Source: G965214625 sp965214625
GTDB taxonomy: Bacteria; Pseudomonadota; Gammaproteobacteria; Arenicellales; Poriferihabitantaceae
NCBI GenBank assembly: GCA_965214625.1
Contig: OZ243962.1
Location: forward strand, 2,728,001 to 2,792,000
Direction: 5' to 3'
Length of the DNA: 64,000 nucleotides
In this document: one piece after another, positions 26,297-35,816 of the stretch
Numbering within the stretch: position 1 is the first letter of the stretch
How the letters are laid out: every line of letters starts with the position of its first letter
Notes under the pieces: model-generated
The model's input: only the letters and a program-made list of their open reading frames with translations
What the model was told of the DNA's origin: nothing
Databases searched by the model: none
Program-made: the position numbers and the translations under genes

Positions 26297-27142
26297 TCAG
26301 TGGTCATCGAACAAGGGGTGTTGGTTGACGGCCCGACAGACCCATCCCTTGATATGCGGGGGTAGCTGGGTACGGATTGACAGGGCCTGTTGCCGGGAGG
26401 TGCACGGGATAAAGATGGCAGACCCGCTACCACTCATTCTGGCCTCGCCAAAGCGGGAAAGCAGTGCCAGTGCGTCGGCAATCTGAGGATACAACTCGCC
26501 AGTGACGGCTTGCAGATGATTCGTGGTCTTGCCGGTGTAAAAATCGGCTTTCGATGTTGGTGCCGCATGCACCGGTGACAAGTGGGCAAACACGGCTTGT
26601 GTGGAGACCGCCGTATCCGGGATGGCGACACAGACCCAGTGTTCGGGGGGCGAAAAGGACACCATCGTGTCCCCAACACCCGTTGCCCAGCAGGCTTTCC
26701 CGAACAGGAATACCGGGACATCAGCACCCAATTGACGACCGAATTCGATCAGTTGTTCGCGGGTGCGTCCGAGTTTCCACAATCGATTCATGGCCACCAG
26801 TGCGGTGGCGGCGTTGGAGCTGCCACCGCCCAAACCCGATCCGGGGGGGATGGTCTTGTGCAGTGTGATTTTCACACCGGTCTCTTTCGCTGGACAACAG
26901 GTCGCTTTTATCAACTGGATTGCCCGGACAACAAGATCTTCCTCTGGTAACGAATAGTTATGCCGATCCACCCGATGGACCCCGGGGTGATCAGTTAATT
27001 CAAACTGCAGTGTATCGGACAGTTCCAGAAACTGGAAAACGGTTTCAATATTGTGGTAACCGTCCTTTCTTCGGTTGCGGACATGCAGGAACAAGTTGAT
27101 CTTGGCAGGGGCGGGAAGCGTCAGCGGGCGTGTCTTATCCAT
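26297..27142 (-). CDS. ispE: 4-diphosphocytidyl-2-C-methyl-D-erythritol kinase
   Basis: GHMP-family kinase of the MEP isoprenoid pathway. From the ATG at 27142, which overlaps the end of lolB by 8 nt, it has 281 residues; a longer frame upstream would run within lolB. The start TLPAPAKINLFLHV has the catalytic Lys/Asn region, the ATP loop is PPGSGLGGGSSNAATAL near 93-109, and LGADVPVFLFGKACWATG and ARMSGSGSAIF complete the family blocks. In many gammaproteobacteria lolB-ispE-prs are contiguous; here prs is 3 kb away beyond two foreign genes. Confidence 0.96.
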   Translation of the reverse strand: MDKTRPLTLPAPAKINLFLHVRNRRKDGYHNIETVFQFLELSDTLQFELTDHPGVHRVDRHNYSLPEEDLVVRAIQLIKATCCPAKETGVKITLHKTIPPGSGLGGGSSNAATALVAMNRLWKLGRTREQLIEFGRQLGADVPVFLFGKACWATGVGDTMVSFSPPEHWVCVAIPDTAVSTQAVFAHLSPVHAAPTSKADFYTGKTTNHLQAVTGELYPQIADALALLSRFGEARMSGSGSAIFIPCTSRQQALSIRTQLPPHIKGWVCRAVNQHPLFDDH

Positions 27143-27809
27143 CGGTATGTCGGACGATGTCCCCCCATTGTCTGAAGATGAGCTTGACGCTGAGGGTGTC
27201 TCCCAACACCTTTCCATGGCGGTCATAGACTTCCATGGTTCCTGCACGGGAATGGATCGTCATTTTTTTGGGCAACAGGGTATTGTCGACCCTCTGATAT
27301 TCCTGGTAGTCCACGGACCAGATCCCTTCCTCGAGGCTTTTTAATAATCCACGACGATCAAGTTGCAGCTTTACCGCGCCGGGATTGGGAAGGCCTCTTG
27401 ACCACAGCAGGAGTTCATTGAAAGGGACTTTCCAGCCAAGATGTCGATACAGGACTTCTTCGGCACTGTTGCCTGACAGCTGGCCGCCCTTGCTGTCACG
27501 AAGGGTTGCATGGGCATCATTGGCGGTGATGATGATGCGCCCCCCTCCGAAGGGGCCATACAGTTCGATTTCCTGATTTTCATCAACCGAGGTCCACCTC
27601 AAGGTGGCTGATCCACCTTTCTCCCCGGTTTTGACACCGATTTTTCCGCGTAATGCCCAGCTGTGTATCAAGGCGATACGGGATTGATGATCCCGCCATA
27701 ACTGCTGTGTCTGGCTATCCGAGGAGGGGGTAACGGTGACGTGGGAGGCACAGCCCGACAGCAACAACGAAAGACCGATCAGCAGTCGGGTTGCCAGTGA
27801 TAATGACAT
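27135..27809 (-). CDS. lolB: Outer-membrane lipoprotein receptor LolB
   Basis: LolB accepts lipoproteins from LolA and inserts them into the outer membrane; it is restricted to beta- and gammaproteobacteria. The 224-residue protein has a lipoprotein signal ending LLSGC (Cys20) and the family beta-strand pattern HSWALRGKIGVKTG, GSATLRW, LYGPFGGGRIIIT and a GWKVPFNELLLWSRGLP helix region. It is upstream of and overlaps ispE. Its presence is one of the best taxonomic clues in the window. Confidence 0.95.
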   Translation of the reverse strand: MSLSLATRLLIGLSLLLSGCASHVTVTPSSDSQTQQLWRDHQSRIALIHSWALRGKIGVKTGEKGGSATLRWTSVDENQEIELYGPFGGGRIIITANDAHATLRDSKGGQLSGNSAEEVLYRHLGWKVPFNELLLWSRGLPNPGAVKLQLDRRGLLKSLEEGIWSVDYQEYQRVDNTLLPKKMTIHSRAGTMEVYDRHGKVLGDTLSVKLIFRQWGDIVRHTDG

Positions 27810-27866
27810 GGGGCTGGGCAGACTATTGTACTCAGCGGGCCAAAGTGGGAACTCAGACGTGCCGGT

Positions 27867-29675
27867 CTAGCCAATGAACGCTATCATGGTCTGGCCTGTC
27901 TGCCTGGACCATGGGTGAACCGGATGATGCATCGATTGCGGACGGTTTGAAAGTCGCTCAATGGTTTCCAGCAATACCGGGTTGTCGCTTTCCCATTCCT
28001 GCCCCTGTTCCCAGATTGTCCAGGCTTCCTGCCGGTTCCCGGTTATCCAAAGGACTTCACCCAAATGGGCTGCAATCTCCGCAACCGGGCGAAGCTTGAT
28101 GGCCCGTCGCAGGAATTCAAGCGCGAGATCATTGTTCCCCCAGCGAAAATGGACCCAGCCCAGGCTGTCGAGAATGAACGGATTGTTTGGCAACAGGTCG
28201 TTGGCTTTGTTGATCAACGCCAGCGCTTCATCCAGTCGGTCCGTTTTGTCTGCCAGCGTGTAACCCAGTGCGTTATAGGCATGCGCGTTGTCAGGCTGTA
28301 AACGGATGAGTTTTCGGATGTCTTTTTCATGTAACTCCAGAAGGTTTAGTTGTGCGGCAACCAATCCCCGGGTATAGAGCAGGTCAGGCTGATCAGGATA
28401 CTGTTTGATGCCTTCATCCAACAGGCGCTTTGACCGTTCAAGCATATTATGCGCGCTTAGCAGGTTGTATTGCTCCAGTATGATCCGGGCCTTTTCCTCC
28501 GCCGTTTGGGTGTTGATTTGCTGTAAATGAGTGATCCCGGCTTCCATATTGTCTTTTTCCGCCAATACTTGGGCCAATCGGATCTGCGCATCGAGATAGT
28601 GTTGGGCAGCGGTCACCCTGTCCAAATACTGCATTGCCTTGGAATACTGCTTTGCTTGTCGGGCAATCTCAGCGAGATAAAGGTTTGCCTGACCATGTTC
28701 GGGATCAATTTCCAATAAAGACTCGAACGCGGTCCGTGCCTTGTCCGTTTGGGCTAACTCGAGGTAGACAAGCCCGATGGTAAACAGCGTCTTTGTAGAT
28801 GCCGGTTGTTGAGCAAGGGCCTGATTGAGTATCACGAGGGCTTGGTCCAGTTTCTGCTGCTGAATGAGGACTTGGGCATACTCAAATCGAAAGCGGTTTG
28901 CCTTCGGGGAACTTTCGAGATATTGGTGGGCATACGTGTCCAACTGGTCTGGATGGGTGCTCGCCCATTCAGCCAGTTTGGCCAGTGCCGCGATTTCCCA
29001 TGTCGGTCTGTCCATTAAGACCACTTCGATGAAACGCTCGAATTTCTCGGCGTGGTTCAGTTTCGATGCCAACAGTGCAGCGGTCAGTACCAGTTGTGAA
29101 TTGGTCAACGCCAATTCTGCCTGCTCATAGAACGACTCGACGATTTCCGGTGTTTTTTTTCGGGCGATAAGCGAAGCGATTTCCTGTAGTATTGGCGCGT
29201 CAAGATCTGGTTGACGGGTCAACTGTACCAGTGTCTCTAATCCCTTTTGGGGTGCGCCTGCTTCAAACTTCACGGAGGCCAGAGACAGGGTCACCCAATG
29301 ATCATCAGGTTCGATATGGGCCAGTCGCTCCAGCAGTTCAATCGTATTCGGATAATCTTTCAATTTGCTGGCGGTACGAATTGCTTCGGTCAGGATCCTT
29401 TTGTCCCGGGAGAGATGTGCCGCCTCGATCAGAGAGGCCAGCGCAACAGGAAGCTGTTCTCTTTGTGTTGCCATGCCAGCCAGCAAAACATGATAGATGA
29501 TGTCAGTGAGATGGTCGTTTTCAGGCGTATCCGATGGTTCGAGGGTTGACTTGACCGGTTTGCTGACGATTTGATACGGCAACAATTCAGTCTCCTGATG
29601 ACTGACGCAGGTGCTCAGAAGTGGTAGCCAGACGATCGACAGATACCGGAGATGACGTTTTGTTGAAAGGTGCAT
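27867..29675 (-). CDS. TPR-repeat lipoprotein
   Basis: A 602-residue protein with a probable lipoprotein-type signal (LLSTC, Cys23; Thr at -1 is not ideal) followed by about ten tetratricopeptide repeats, clearest at ASTKTLFTIGLVYLELAQTD, HGQANLYLAEIARQAKQYSK and HAYNALGYTLADKTDRLDE. Proteins like this sit beside lolB in pseudomonads and relatives and are thought to be envelope scaffolds, but no specific function is established. It lies 57 nt upstream of lolB on the same strand, divergent from hemA. Confidence 0.85.
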   Translation of the reverse strand: MHLSTKRHLRYLSIVWLPLLSTCVSHQETELLPYQIVSKPVKSTLEPSDTPENDHLTDIIYHVLLAGMATQREQLPVALASLIEAAHLSRDKRILTEAIRTASKLKDYPNTIELLERLAHIEPDDHWVTLSLASVKFEAGAPQKGLETLVQLTRQPDLDAPILQEIASLIARKKTPEIVESFYEQAELALTNSQLVLTAALLASKLNHAEKFERFIEVVLMDRPTWEIAALAKLAEWASTHPDQLDTYAHQYLESSPKANRFRFEYAQVLIQQQKLDQALVILNQALAQQPASTKTLFTIGLVYLELAQTDKARTAFESLLEIDPEHGQANLYLAEIARQAKQYSKAMQYLDRVTAAQHYLDAQIRLAQVLAEKDNMEAGITHLQQINTQTAEEKARIILEQYNLLSAHNMLERSKRLLDEGIKQYPDQPDLLYTRGLVAAQLNLLELHEKDIRKLIRLQPDNAHAYNALGYTLADKTDRLDEALALINKANDLLPNNPFILDSLGWVHFRWGNNDLALEFLRRAIKLRPVAEIAAHLGEVLWITGNRQEAWTIWEQGQEWESDNPVLLETIERLSNRPQSMHHPVHPWSRQTGQTMIAFIG

Positions 29676-29874
29676 GAATACCCTGAGTTTATCTCGATTT
29701 CGATAAGGTGTCTGCCATGTGGTTGGGATTGTGAGTGAGACGATCCAGATACTACAGATTTTACCGAAATTTCACATTATAATAGGCGTCAATTGTTATC
29801 TTTATTTTTCAGTTTGTTAGCATCAGTCTGTTAAGCCGGATTCGCATGGGCAGTCACGTCTTTTGAGTAGTAAA

Positions 29875-31122
29875 ATGCAACTGTTGGCACTGGGGTTGAA
29901 TCACGAAACCGCGTCTATCGAGCTTCGCGAGCGGGCAGCGTTCAGCGCCAGCACGATGGCCGAGGCCTTATCGGACCTGACTCGCTCAGGGTATGCTCAG
30001 GAAGCGGCGATTCTTTCAACCTGTAATCGGACTGAAATATATTGCGGCAGTCAGATCAGGTCCGATGAAAACGTTATCGCATGGCTGTCAGATTATAGCG
30101 GTTTTCGGCGATGTGATATATCGGATGCCCTGTATCAGTACCCGGATGAGGAAGCGGTGAAACATGCGTTTCGAGTCGCATCCGGGCTGGATTCGATGGT
30201 GCTGGGTGAACCCCAGATTCTGGGACAGATGAAACATGCCTTCCATACGGCGGCCAAGGCCGGGACAACCGGAAAAGTGCTCAATCGCCTGTTTCAACAT
30301 ACTTTTTCGGTTGCCAAACAGGTCAGAACCAATACCGCGATCGGTTCAAATGCGGTATCGGTGGCCTATGCCGGTGTGAATCTCGCCAAACGGGTTTTCA
30401 CCAGTTTGTCTGAACAGACGGTACTGTTGATTGGGGCCGGGGAGACCATTGAGCTGGTTGCCCGACATCTCAAACGCAATCGGGTGAAGCATGTCATTAT
30501 TGCCAACCGCTCCATTGGACAGGCCCGGCGGCTGGCCGATGAAGTCGGCAGTGAGGCGATCTCTCTGGCCAATATACCGTTGCGTCTGCATGAGGCCGAC
30601 ATCCTGGTTTCCTCGACCGCCAGCACCTTGCCGATCCTGGGCAAGGGGGCCGTCGAAGGCGCCTTGAGACAACGTCGGCACAAGCCGATGTTCATTCTTG
30701 ATCTGGCCGTGCCAAGAGATGTCGAACCGGCAGTCAGCAAGTTAAGAGATGTTTATCTGTATACGGTCGATGACCTCAAGTCGGTGGTTGATGAGCATCG
30801 CAGTATGAGGCAGTTGGCGGCCGAACAGGCCGAGAGTATCATTGATCTTCAGGTGGTCCGTTTCATGCGATGGATGCGGTCACTGGATTCGGTGCCCACC
30901 ATCAAGACACTCAGGGAAAATTTTGATTCTGTGCAGCAAGAAGAAGTGGAAAAATCAATCAGAAAATTGCGCAATGGCGGTGATGCAGAGCAGATCATTC
31001 AACAGATGGCGAGAGATATTGCCCGGAAGATCGCACACAAACCCAGTCAGGTTCTCAAGCAGGCCGAGTCCGAAGGGAACACGAACATGGTTACAGCCGC
31101 GCGCAAACTGTTCGGGCTGTAG
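29875..31122 (+). CDS. hemA: Glutamyl-tRNA reductase
   Basis: First enzyme of C5-pathway tetrapyrrole synthesis, reducing Glu-tRNA to glutamate-1-semialdehyde. From the ATG at 29875 (TTG 29863 is a weaker alternative) it has 415 residues. The catalytic cysteine lies in STCNRTEIY near residue 50; GEPQILGQMK, the NADPH-binding VLLIGAGETIELVARHL near 186, and the C-terminal dimerisation helices are all present. It precedes prfA and prmC, as in E. coli, and is divergent from the TPR-lolB-ispE transcript. Confidence 0.97.
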   Translation: MQLLALGLNHETASIELRERAAFSASTMAEALSDLTRSGYAQEAAILSTCNRTEIYCGSQIRSDENVIAWLSDYSGFRRCDISDALYQYPDEEAVKHAFRVASGLDSMVLGEPQILGQMKHAFHTAAKAGTTGKVLNRLFQHTFSVAKQVRTNTAIGSNAVSVAYAGVNLAKRVFTSLSEQTVLLIGAGETIELVARHLKRNRVKHVIIANRSIGQARRLADEVGSEAISLANIPLRLHEADILVSSTASTLPILGKGAVEGALRQRRHKPMFILDLAVPRDVEPAVSKLRDVYLYTVDDLKSVVDEHRSMRQLAAEQAESIIDLQVVRFMRWMRSLDSVPTIKTLRENFDSVQQEEVEKSIRKLRNGGDAEQIIQQMARDIARKIAHKPSQVLKQAESEGNTNMVTAARKLFGL

Positions 31123-31185
31123 TGCTTTGCCTATCCTTGCCTGATTGTTCGGCCTGCGTTTCGTTTTCTCTTGATCTCCGCACCT

Positions 31186-32271
31186 ATGATGAATGCCTCT
31201 ACCAGAGAAAAACTGTTACAGGTCGTCGATCGTCATGAAGAGATCAATGTCCTGTTGTCGGATCCTGATGTGATTGTCAAACAGGATCAGTTCCGTCAAT
31301 TGTCCAAGGAGTTGTCAGAGATCGAGCCGGTTGTCATCGGATTTACGGACTACCAGAAGCTTCATCGGGAGTTGGATGAGATCACCGCGTTGCTGGAGGA
31401 TGCTGACAGTGCGATCAGGGAGATGGCAAAACAGGAATTGTCACGGTTGGAGCAGGCCATACACCAAAGCCAGGAACAATTGAGAAAACTGCTACTGCCC
31501 AAAGATCCCAATGACCGCCGTAATGTCTTTCTGGAGATACGGGCTGGAACCGGTGGGGATGAAGCGGCTTTGTTTGCCGGGGACTTGTTCAAAATGTACT
31601 ACGCCTATGCAGAAGGTCAACACTGGAAGGTCGAGGTCGTCAGTGCCAGCGAAGGTGAGCATGGTGGATTCAAGGAAATTATCAGTCGAATTGAAGGGCA
31701 GGGAGTCTATTCCCGGCTCAAGTTCGAATCCGGTGCCCATCGTGTTCAGCGTGTCCCTGAGACTGAATCCCAGGGGCGGATTCATACGTCGGCGTGTACG
31801 GTTGCGGTGATGCCGGAAGCCGATGAAATGGATGACATTGAAATCAATCCGTCCGATTTGAGGATAGATACGTTCAGAGCATCGGGTGCCGGTGGACAGC
31901 ATGTCAACAAAACCGATTCAGCGGTCCGCATCACTTACCTGCCGACTGGTGTTGTGGTTGAGTGTCAGGATGAGCGGTCACAGCATAAAAACCGCGCCAG
32001 GGCGATGTCGGTGCTCAAGTCCCGACTGCTTGAAGCGCGGCAACAGCAGCAGCAACAACAACAGGCGGATACCCGAAAATCGTTGGTAGGCAGCGGTGAC
32101 CGGTCTGAACGGATACGGACCTATAATTTCCCCCAGGGACGAGTGACCGACCATCGTATCAACCTGACATTGTATAAACTCGGTGACGTGCTGTCGGGTC
32201 AGGTCGATCAGATTGTCGAGCCGCTTATTGCCGAATACCAGGCGGATTTGCTTGCTGAATTCACGCATTGA
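31186..32271 (+). CDS. prfA: Peptide chain release factor 1
   Basis: RF1 terminates translation at UAG and UAA. The ATG at 31186 (or 31189) gives about 361 residues. The GGQ hydrolysis motif is in GAGGQHVNKTDSAV, and the tripeptide anticodon of the PxT class is PET in RVPETESQGR. A glutamine-rich stretch near 290 replaces part of the usual linker. It begins about 63 nt after hemA; prmC, which methylates the GGQ glutamine, follows immediately. Confidence 0.97.
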   Translation: MMNASTREKLLQVVDRHEEINVLLSDPDVIVKQDQFRQLSKELSEIEPVVIGFTDYQKLHRELDEITALLEDADSAIREMAKQELSRLEQAIHQSQEQLRKLLLPKDPNDRRNVFLEIRAGTGGDEAALFAGDLFKMYYAYAEGQHWKVEVVSASEGEHGGFKEIISRIEGQGVYSRLKFESGAHRVQRVPETESQGRIHTSACTVAVMPEADEMDDIEINPSDLRIDTFRASGAGGQHVNKTDSAVRITYLPTGVVVECQDERSQHKNRARAMSVLKSRLLEARQQQQQQQQADTRKSLVGSGDRSERIRTYNFPQGRVTDHRINLTLYKLGDVLSGQVDQIVEPLIAEYQADLLAEFTH

Positions 32272-32284
32272 CGGCCCGAGACCA

Positions 32285-33121
32285 GTGTCAACGGTCGAGA
32301 GGCTGTTGGAGGAGGCCAAAATACAGTTGGCTGAAACCGGTTCGCCTGAGACAGAAGCCCTGATGCTGCTGGGCCATGCGTCGGGTCAGTCCCGCGCTGC
32401 CTTGTTGGCTCGACCGGACAGTACCGTGGACCAGTCGGCGGTTCGCCGGTTCAAGGCGATGGTTGTTCGTCGGCAAATCGGTGTGCCGGTTGCTTACCTG
32501 ACCGGTCTGCGGGAATTCTGGTCGCTGCCGTTGTTTGTCAATGAATCGGTATTGATCCCACGTCATGAAACTGAGTTGGTTGTCGAACGGGCATTGTTTG
32601 CGTTCGCGAGACGAGTGCCACGATGTGTCTTAGATCTCGGTAGCGGCTGTGGCGCGATTGCATTGGCACTTGCCTCAGAATGGCCGGAAAGCAAAGTGGT
32701 CGGGATTGACCTGTCACACCAGGCGATCGAGACGGCGAAAGACAATCAGCGGCGATTGTCCCTATCGAATGTCACGTTCAGGCAAGGTGACTGGTACGAG
32801 CCGGTCGAACGGAGGCGTTTTGATCTGATTGTCGCCAATCCGCCCTACATTGCCCATCAGGATCCGTATCTGAACCAGGGTGACCTGCGCTATGAACCGC
32901 GCACGGCGCTGGTTGCTTCGCAGCATGGCTACGGTGCCCTGCAATTGATCATTGCTTCTGCAACGCAGTATTTGAACCCGAAAGGCTGGCTGGTCGTGGA
33001 GCATGGGTTCGAACAAGCGGCGCACATTCGGGTCATGCTGGTTGAGGCCGGACTTGATCGTGTCTCAACCCATCGAGATCTGGCGGGCAAGGATCGGGTC
33101 AGTGAGGGTCGACTCGCGTGA
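32285..33121 (+). CDS. prmC: Release-factor glutamine methyltransferase PrmC
   Basis: SAM-dependent methylation of the GGQ glutamine in RF1 and RF2. The GTG at 32285, 13 nt after the prfA stop, gives 278 residues and a normal N-terminal helical domain; in-frame codons further left lie inside prfA. Motif I is VLDLGSGCGAIALALA near 115-130, and the diagnostic NPPY is in IVANPPYIA near 183. It is the last gene of the hemA-prfA-prmC cluster. Confidence 0.95.
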   Translation: MSTVERLLEEAKIQLAETGSPETEALMLLGHASGQSRAALLARPDSTVDQSAVRRFKAMVVRRQIGVPVAYLTGLREFWSLPLFVNESVLIPRHETELVVERALFAFARRVPRCVLDLGSGCGAIALALASEWPESKVVGIDLSHQAIETAKDNQRRLSLSNVTFRQGDWYEPVERRRFDLIVANPPYIAHQDPYLNQGDLRYEPRTALVASQHGYGALQLIIASATQYLNPKGWLVVEHGFEQAAHIRVMLVEAGLDRVSTHRDLAGKDRVSEGRLA

Positions 33122-33441
33122 TATCACGCAGGGTTTGCGACATACGACAATGGTGTGATATCGCATCCGTCAGATGGCCTGATCCGGGATCATTACCGGT
33201 CATTGTGGCGGTCAACCATTGATTGTTTGCCCGTGTAAAGAGAACCCGTGGTGTCACATACATGAACCGTACGCCGCAGTATGATGACGAAGAGTTGTCT
33301 GAGCCAGGATGGGTTTCAAGCCCGAAGCCATGCCGGTTTGCTCGAGGATGCACCGGTTTTCCCGCCAAGCGGCATGACCGGTCACTCCCTCCCTTGACTG
33401 CATCGGCTTTGTTGTGACCGACGTTTTTTCGATATTTCCGG
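33122..33441. other. Intergenic region, nothing recognised
   Basis: A 320-nt gap between the convergent prmC and DUF1015 genes. No hairpin with a T-run, RNA gene or supported small frame was found. A 64-codon plus frame at 33223 lacks a ribosome binding site and is Arg/Pro-rich. Confidence 0.5.
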
Positions 33442-34683
33442 CTATTTCAGCCTGACAAAAATCCCGGATCGTGGTTTCGGGTCGAAATAAGTCGATTTGG
33501 GCGGCATTAGCGCATTTGCATCGGCCACCTGCATCAACTGTTCAAGTGAGGTTGCAAAACAGGTGAACGTGATCTGCCATCCTTCAAGGTATTTTTGCCG
33601 GATGCCTGCTTCTCCACTGATACCCGATACATAGTCAAGGCGTGTGTCATTACGGGCATCCTTGATTCCAAGAACGGGACCGAGAATGAAGTCTTGCAAA
33701 ATGGAAACGTCGAGTGAGCGGACCGGGTCACGGGAATCGGTCCTGTTTTCCCTGATCGTCAGTTGATACCACTTGTCAAAAGCGAACATGCCAAATTCAC
33801 CATGTCGACCGGGCTCGAATATCGCCTCCTCACCCAGCCGTTCGACGACATGGAAATTTTCATCGAGTGCTGTGACCAGTTGCGATTCACTCAATCCATT
33901 GACATCCTTGACACATCGATGGAATGGAAAGAGGTTCAATTGGTTATCCGGGAAAAGGACCACCAACAGTTGATTGTAAGGTTCGTTGCCGTTGTTCCCG
34001 TTTTGCTGGCGCATCACTTGAGCGTAGCGATGACCGGAGGCAGCGCGATGGTGCCCGTCAGTCAGATACGTGACACCGACGGTCGAAAACAATCTGATCA
34101 AAGCCTGTTGTCTCTTCGGGTCAGCAATGCACCAGACCTTGTGTTGTACATTGTCCTCGGAAGTGAAGTCGAGATCAGGAGCGGTCGCGATCGACTGAGC
34201 AATGAAATGATCAATATCCTTTGCCTGAGGATAAGCCAGACAGATCGGACTGGAAACCGCGCCGACGACCTGATGATAGTGAGTGAGCAGATCTTCCTTG
34301 TCACTACGGGTGTTTTCATGTTTTCTGAGACAGTTTTGCTCATATTCGACAACGCCGACTTCACAAACGACCCCTGTTTGGGTATGTTGCCCGGTTTTCA
34401 ATTGATAAAGGAACAGACAAGCCTGATCCAGTTTTTCAAAGAATCCATCCGTCAGCAACCGGTCCAAAGCGGTTTTGTTCAACCCCAGTAGTTGCTCGAC
34501 CGTGGGGCGAGTCTCTGGCGTGAAGTCATCCAGCAGTCGCATCGTGTTGAGAAAATTATCCGGGTGGGCGTCGGCGAATTGTCGTCGCTGCTCTGGAGAC
34601 ACCGCATCGTAGGCGGGCGAAACCACATGTGTGGCATGCTCCGCAGAAACCAGATAGCCCTCGAATGGTTTGATTCTGGGCAT
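33442..34683 (-). CDS. DUF1015-family protein linked to serine biosynthesis
   Basis: A 413-residue soluble protein of the DUF1015 family, from the ATG at 34683. The start MPRIKPFEGYLVSAE and VSPAYDAVSPEQRRQF are family hallmarks. The most conserved motif, YLTDGHHRAASGHR (206-219), looks like the nucleotide/phosphate-binding box of ParB/sulfiredoxin-fold proteins, some of which are serine kinases; this link is an inference. It lies only 4 nt after serC, so its translation is probably coupled, and DUF1015 genes are often neighbours of serA and serC. No experimental function is known to me. Confidence 0.85.
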   Translation of the reverse strand: MPRIKPFEGYLVSAEHATHVVSPAYDAVSPEQRRQFADAHPDNFLNTMRLLDDFTPETRPTVEQLLGLNKTALDRLLTDGFFEKLDQACLFLYQLKTGQHTQTGVVCEVGVVEYEQNCLRKHENTRSDKEDLLTHYHQVVGAVSSPICLAYPQAKDIDHFIAQSIATAPDLDFTSEDNVQHKVWCIADPKRQQALIRLFSTVGVTYLTDGHHRAASGHRYAQVMRQQNGNNGNEPYNQLLVVLFPDNQLNLFPFHRCVKDVNGLSESQLVTALDENFHVVERLGEEAIFEPGRHGEFGMFAFDKWYQLTIRENRTDSRDPVRSLDVSILQDFILGPVLGIKDARNDTRLDYVSGISGEAGIRQKYLEGWQITFTCFATSLEQLMQVADANALMPPKSTYFDPKPRSGIFVRLK

Positions 34684-34687
34684 CGGG

Positions 34688-35770
34688 TTAATTATTGGTT
34701 TGAAATGTTTGCATAAAGTCGACCAATGCAATGACACTGTCGTAGGGCAGTGCATTATAGATACTGGCCCGACAACCGCCAACGCTTCGATGTCCCTCGA
34801 GGTTCAAGAGACCCTGATGGGTACATTCAGACAGGAATTTTTTCTCCAGTGCGTCGGTTGACAGACGAAAAACGACATTCATATGGGAGCGGCAGTTCCG
34901 GTCTACCGGGCAATGGTAATAACCCGCACTGTCATCAATCGCCTGATAGAGGACATCCGCTTTTTTCCGTGCATTGGACTCCATTGCGCCAAGGCCACCT
35001 TGCTTTTTCATCCACCTGAGCACTTTCCCAAACATGTATATTGGAAAAACCGGTGGCGTATTGAACATGGAACCAGTGGATTCGTGGATATCGTATCGAA
35101 GATATCGACCCATATTGCAGTTAAGGTGATCAAGAATGGACTTGCGAATGAAAACGACCGCCATCCCCGCCGGTCCGAGATTTTTCTGTGCTCCCCCATA
35201 GACCAGATCAAATTTTTCCCAGGGAATCGGTCGCGCCATATATTCGGAAGACATATCGCCGACCAGGGGGACATCGACCTGCGGCCACTGTGGGAACCGG
35301 ATACCCCCTACGGTTTCATTGGTGGTGATATGAAGATAGCGGGTGTTATCATGGATGTTCAATTCGTCACTCGAGGGCATCCGGGTAAAGTTTGTCTCGG
35401 CTCCATCCCAAGCCGTATAGATGTCTCCGTAAGGCTGAGCATCGGCGATGGCACCTTTGGCCCAGGTGCCGGAATTGACATAACCCCCCTTTTGCCCCTT
35501 TTGCAGTAAATTCATCGGTACCATCGCGAATTGCAGCATGGCACCGCCCTGCAGAAAGAGGACACTGAATTCCTTCGGCACGGCAAAGACCTCCATGGAC
35601 AGTTCCATCGCTTCAGTGGCGACGGCCTTGAACTGTTCGCCACGATGGCTCATTTCAATCAGCGACATCCCGGTACCGTGATAGTCAACAAATTCCTGTT
35701 GGGCTTCCTCCAGAACTTCCAGTGGCAGCGTGCAGGGGCCTGCACTGAAGTTGTGTTTGCGATTGACCAT
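34688..35770 (-). CDS. serC: Phosphoserine aminotransferase
   Basis: Class V PLP enzyme converting 3-phosphohydroxypyruvate to phosphoserine (and 3-hydroxy-2-oxo-4-phosphonooxybutanoate in pyridoxine synthesis). The 360 residues begin KHNFSAGPCTLPLEVLEE; the PLP-binding lysine is K196 in YGGAQKNLGPAG, and HRSVGGCRASIYNALP near the C-terminus is the family signature. It is 46 nt after serA and 4 nt before the DUF1015 gene. Phosphoserine phosphatase is not in the window. Confidence 0.96.
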   Translation of the reverse strand: MVNRKHNFSAGPCTLPLEVLEEAQQEFVDYHGTGMSLIEMSHRGEQFKAVATEAMELSMEVFAVPKEFSVLFLQGGAMLQFAMVPMNLLQKGQKGGYVNSGTWAKGAIADAQPYGDIYTAWDGAETNFTRMPSSDELNIHDNTRYLHITTNETVGGIRFPQWPQVDVPLVGDMSSEYMARPIPWEKFDLVYGGAQKNLGPAGMAVVFIRKSILDHLNCNMGRYLRYDIHESTGSMFNTPPVFPIYMFGKVLRWMKKQGGLGAMESNARKKADVLYQAIDDSAGYYHCPVDRNCRSHMNVVFRLSTDALEKKFLSECTHQGLLNLEGHRSVGGCRASIYNALPYDSVIALVDFMQTFQTNN

Positions 35771-35816
35771 TTAAGTGTTTCCAGTGAGTTTGACGCAATG
35801 AACCCTGGTGATCGTG

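Noticed and set aside
31186..32271. PET instead of PAT in the RF1 anticodon motif
   Set aside because: The middle position of the PxT motif is variable, so this is not a functional oddity.
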